Shown here piece after piece: positions 62,575 through 64,000 of a stretch of DNA of 64,000 nucleotides. A program made the position numbers and the translations under genes. Origin of the DNA: Latrodectus hesperus (Eukaryota; Arthropoda; Arachnida; Araneae; Theridiidae); the NCBI GenBank assembly GCA_037975125.1, contig CM075854.1, forward strand, positions 63,676,571-63,740,570, read 5' to 3'. The notes under the pieces were generated by a model, which saw nothing but the letters and a program-made list of their open reading frames with translations, had not been told where the DNA came from and ran no database searches. Numbering within the stretch: position 1 is the stretch's first letter; each line of letters begins with the position of its first letter.

Positions 62575-64000
62575 AGCGGTAACTTTACGCAACAATGAAT
62601 TTTACTAATACTTTAAAGATAAAAATACGTGTGTGTAAAATAGTTATAGTTTGAAAAATAAAATTTAGTATTCGATTATCCTTAAAAATAAATGATGCAT
62701 AGTTTGTTTTTAACCTAAAAACTCTTTTTATCTCGAAAAAATGCTTTTTTTTTATCCTGTCTTTACACTATTTATCATTATTTCTAGTTTATTTAAATAA
62801 AGAGCTTTCTTCTATAAAAAAAGTAAGACTTCATTAAGATTAAACGAAACGATATGGATACTTTTAAAAAATCGTTTCAAAATTTTCTTCCTGATTTTAA
62901 TAACTATTTAATTCTTTTTCTGAAGATTCTTACATTTTTCTTTTAGTGAATCGAATCCATTCTTGCGATATGTATGTTTTTCTTACCTCTTTCTTGAAAA
63001 TTCTATTTTCGTCCTAAACTTAAAAATTATGGAAGGGAGTTAAATAAGTAATGGATATAAAGGATATAAAGGTATTTTACTATATTTTTTTCAGGTTAAT
63101 CCGCCTCTGTATTTTATAGAAAGATAATATTTGATCTAGCTATAATAGATGGTACTATTGACCGATTTCCGATTTTTGTTTCTCTATTTAAATGAATAAT
63201 TATATTATTATATTTATAATCCGATTGTTTTTTTAAATTTTTTTTTCGTGATTAAGAAGGATTTAAACCGGGAATGAAGACTTGTTTTTTGAAAGCATTC
63301 TATTGTTTCATGAAATTTTATGGAAAATTTTATTCGATGTCAAGTAATTTTATTTCTCAATTTATGAGTCGAAATCTAATTTTTTCATTATGTTTAACAT
63401 ATTTTGCACATTGGTTTTTTTTAATTATGTTCCATAAATTTTTCTTCTAATTTTATCTTTATATTTTGGTATTAAAGGTAAAATGATTCCCTTTTTCATT
63501 ATACGTTTTTTCTGATTATTTGTAATACTCGTATTTTTTTTTCATATTCTTTTGAGTCAACTACATTTTTTTTAAAATGTTAAACATATCTTGTAAACTG
63601 GATTTTCAAATATGTTGAATAAAATTTCTTATGTTATCAGTATATGTTAGCACCGAAGGTAATTTTCACTGACATTTGCAAATTTAAAACATGATTTGAA
63701 ATCGTTACTTATTTCAAATTTTATAAAAAATAAAGAAGTTGAATACCAAATGACATAAATGCTCTTTGTTCACATTTAACTACTTTAGTAAAAACATTAG
63801 TGGGAATATTTTAAAATGAATTTTTAAATTTGGGTTTTAAAATTAATATTTCTTGATAATATTTTTAGTGTATTAATGTTTTCTATTGTATGTTATGAAT
63901 ACCTGACTTCTATGAAGGCTAATATGCATATAAACTTTTCAAAGCGCTGTATATATTTTCTTCTGAAATCTGCCAAAAATATATATTAATGAAAAATTTT
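62575..64000. other. AT-rich noncoding DNA
   Basis: No gene or large repeat is seen. ggatataaa is duplicated near 63053-63071. Confidence 0.6.

Noticed and set aside
1..64000. Search for CRISPR arrays, rRNA, functional tRNA genes, LTR pairs and bacterial-type operons
   Set aside because: No regularly spaced repeats, rRNA core motifs or gene clusters were seen. LTR pairs cannot be excluded without a self-alignment.

Overview
This is AT-rich (roughly 70% A+T by eye) eukaryotic DNA with long TA-dinucleotide arrays, decayed Tc1/mariner transposons and tRNA-derived SINEs. There is no operon structure, no convincing multi-exon gene, and no rRNA or functional tRNA gene. It looks like intergenic or deep intronic sequence from an arthropod. 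A spider or similar arachnid is my best guess from the mix of transposons, SINEs and base composition, but that is inference: nothing in the window fixes the species. Almost all open frames are under 100 codons, many lack an ATG, and several are just translated TA repeats.

Layout. 1-16 kb: noncoding DNA with one well-preserved SINE (615-889, minus), SINE-like fragments near 2.4 and 15.4 kb, and inverted repeats at 4.0, 4.26-4.34 and 6.6 kb. 16.4-17.7 kb: a mariner relic whose three catalytic aspartates can still be read with D34D spacing, although the frame is broken several times; a perfect 19-bp-arm hairpin follows it. 17.7-30 kb: a very AT-rich desert with a 33-bp-arm hairpin at 27.7 kb and a slightly GC-richer block at 25.3-25.6 kb. 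30-38.5 kb: five long (TA)n arrays and three degenerate tRNA-like units in a row at 36.5-37.0 kb. 38.5-47.2 kb: desert with a SINE head at 43.1 kb, a (TA)n array at 46.1 kb and a GC-richer stretch after it. 47.26-48.78 kb: a nearly full-length Tc1-like transposon with both terminal inverted repeats, sitting in a TATC/TA microsatellite. 48.8-64 kb: three more (TA)n arrays, a near-identical 87/88-bp tandem duplication at 52.0-52.2 kb, a SINE at 52.6 kb, a nested repeat block at 53.1-53.2 kb, a complete SINE with an 11-bp target-site duplication at 58.3-58.6 kb, an unidentified pair of open frames at 58.9-59.5 kb (minus), and a perfect 20-bp-arm hairpin at 62.5 kb.

The genes here do not work together as a pathway. 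The recognisable coding sequences are two dead transposases. The points most worth following up are the SINE family, the Tc1 copy that has lost exactly its first catalytic residue, and four to five long hairpins that could be miniature elements or small-RNA precursors. I see no convincing evidence of a new biological system.
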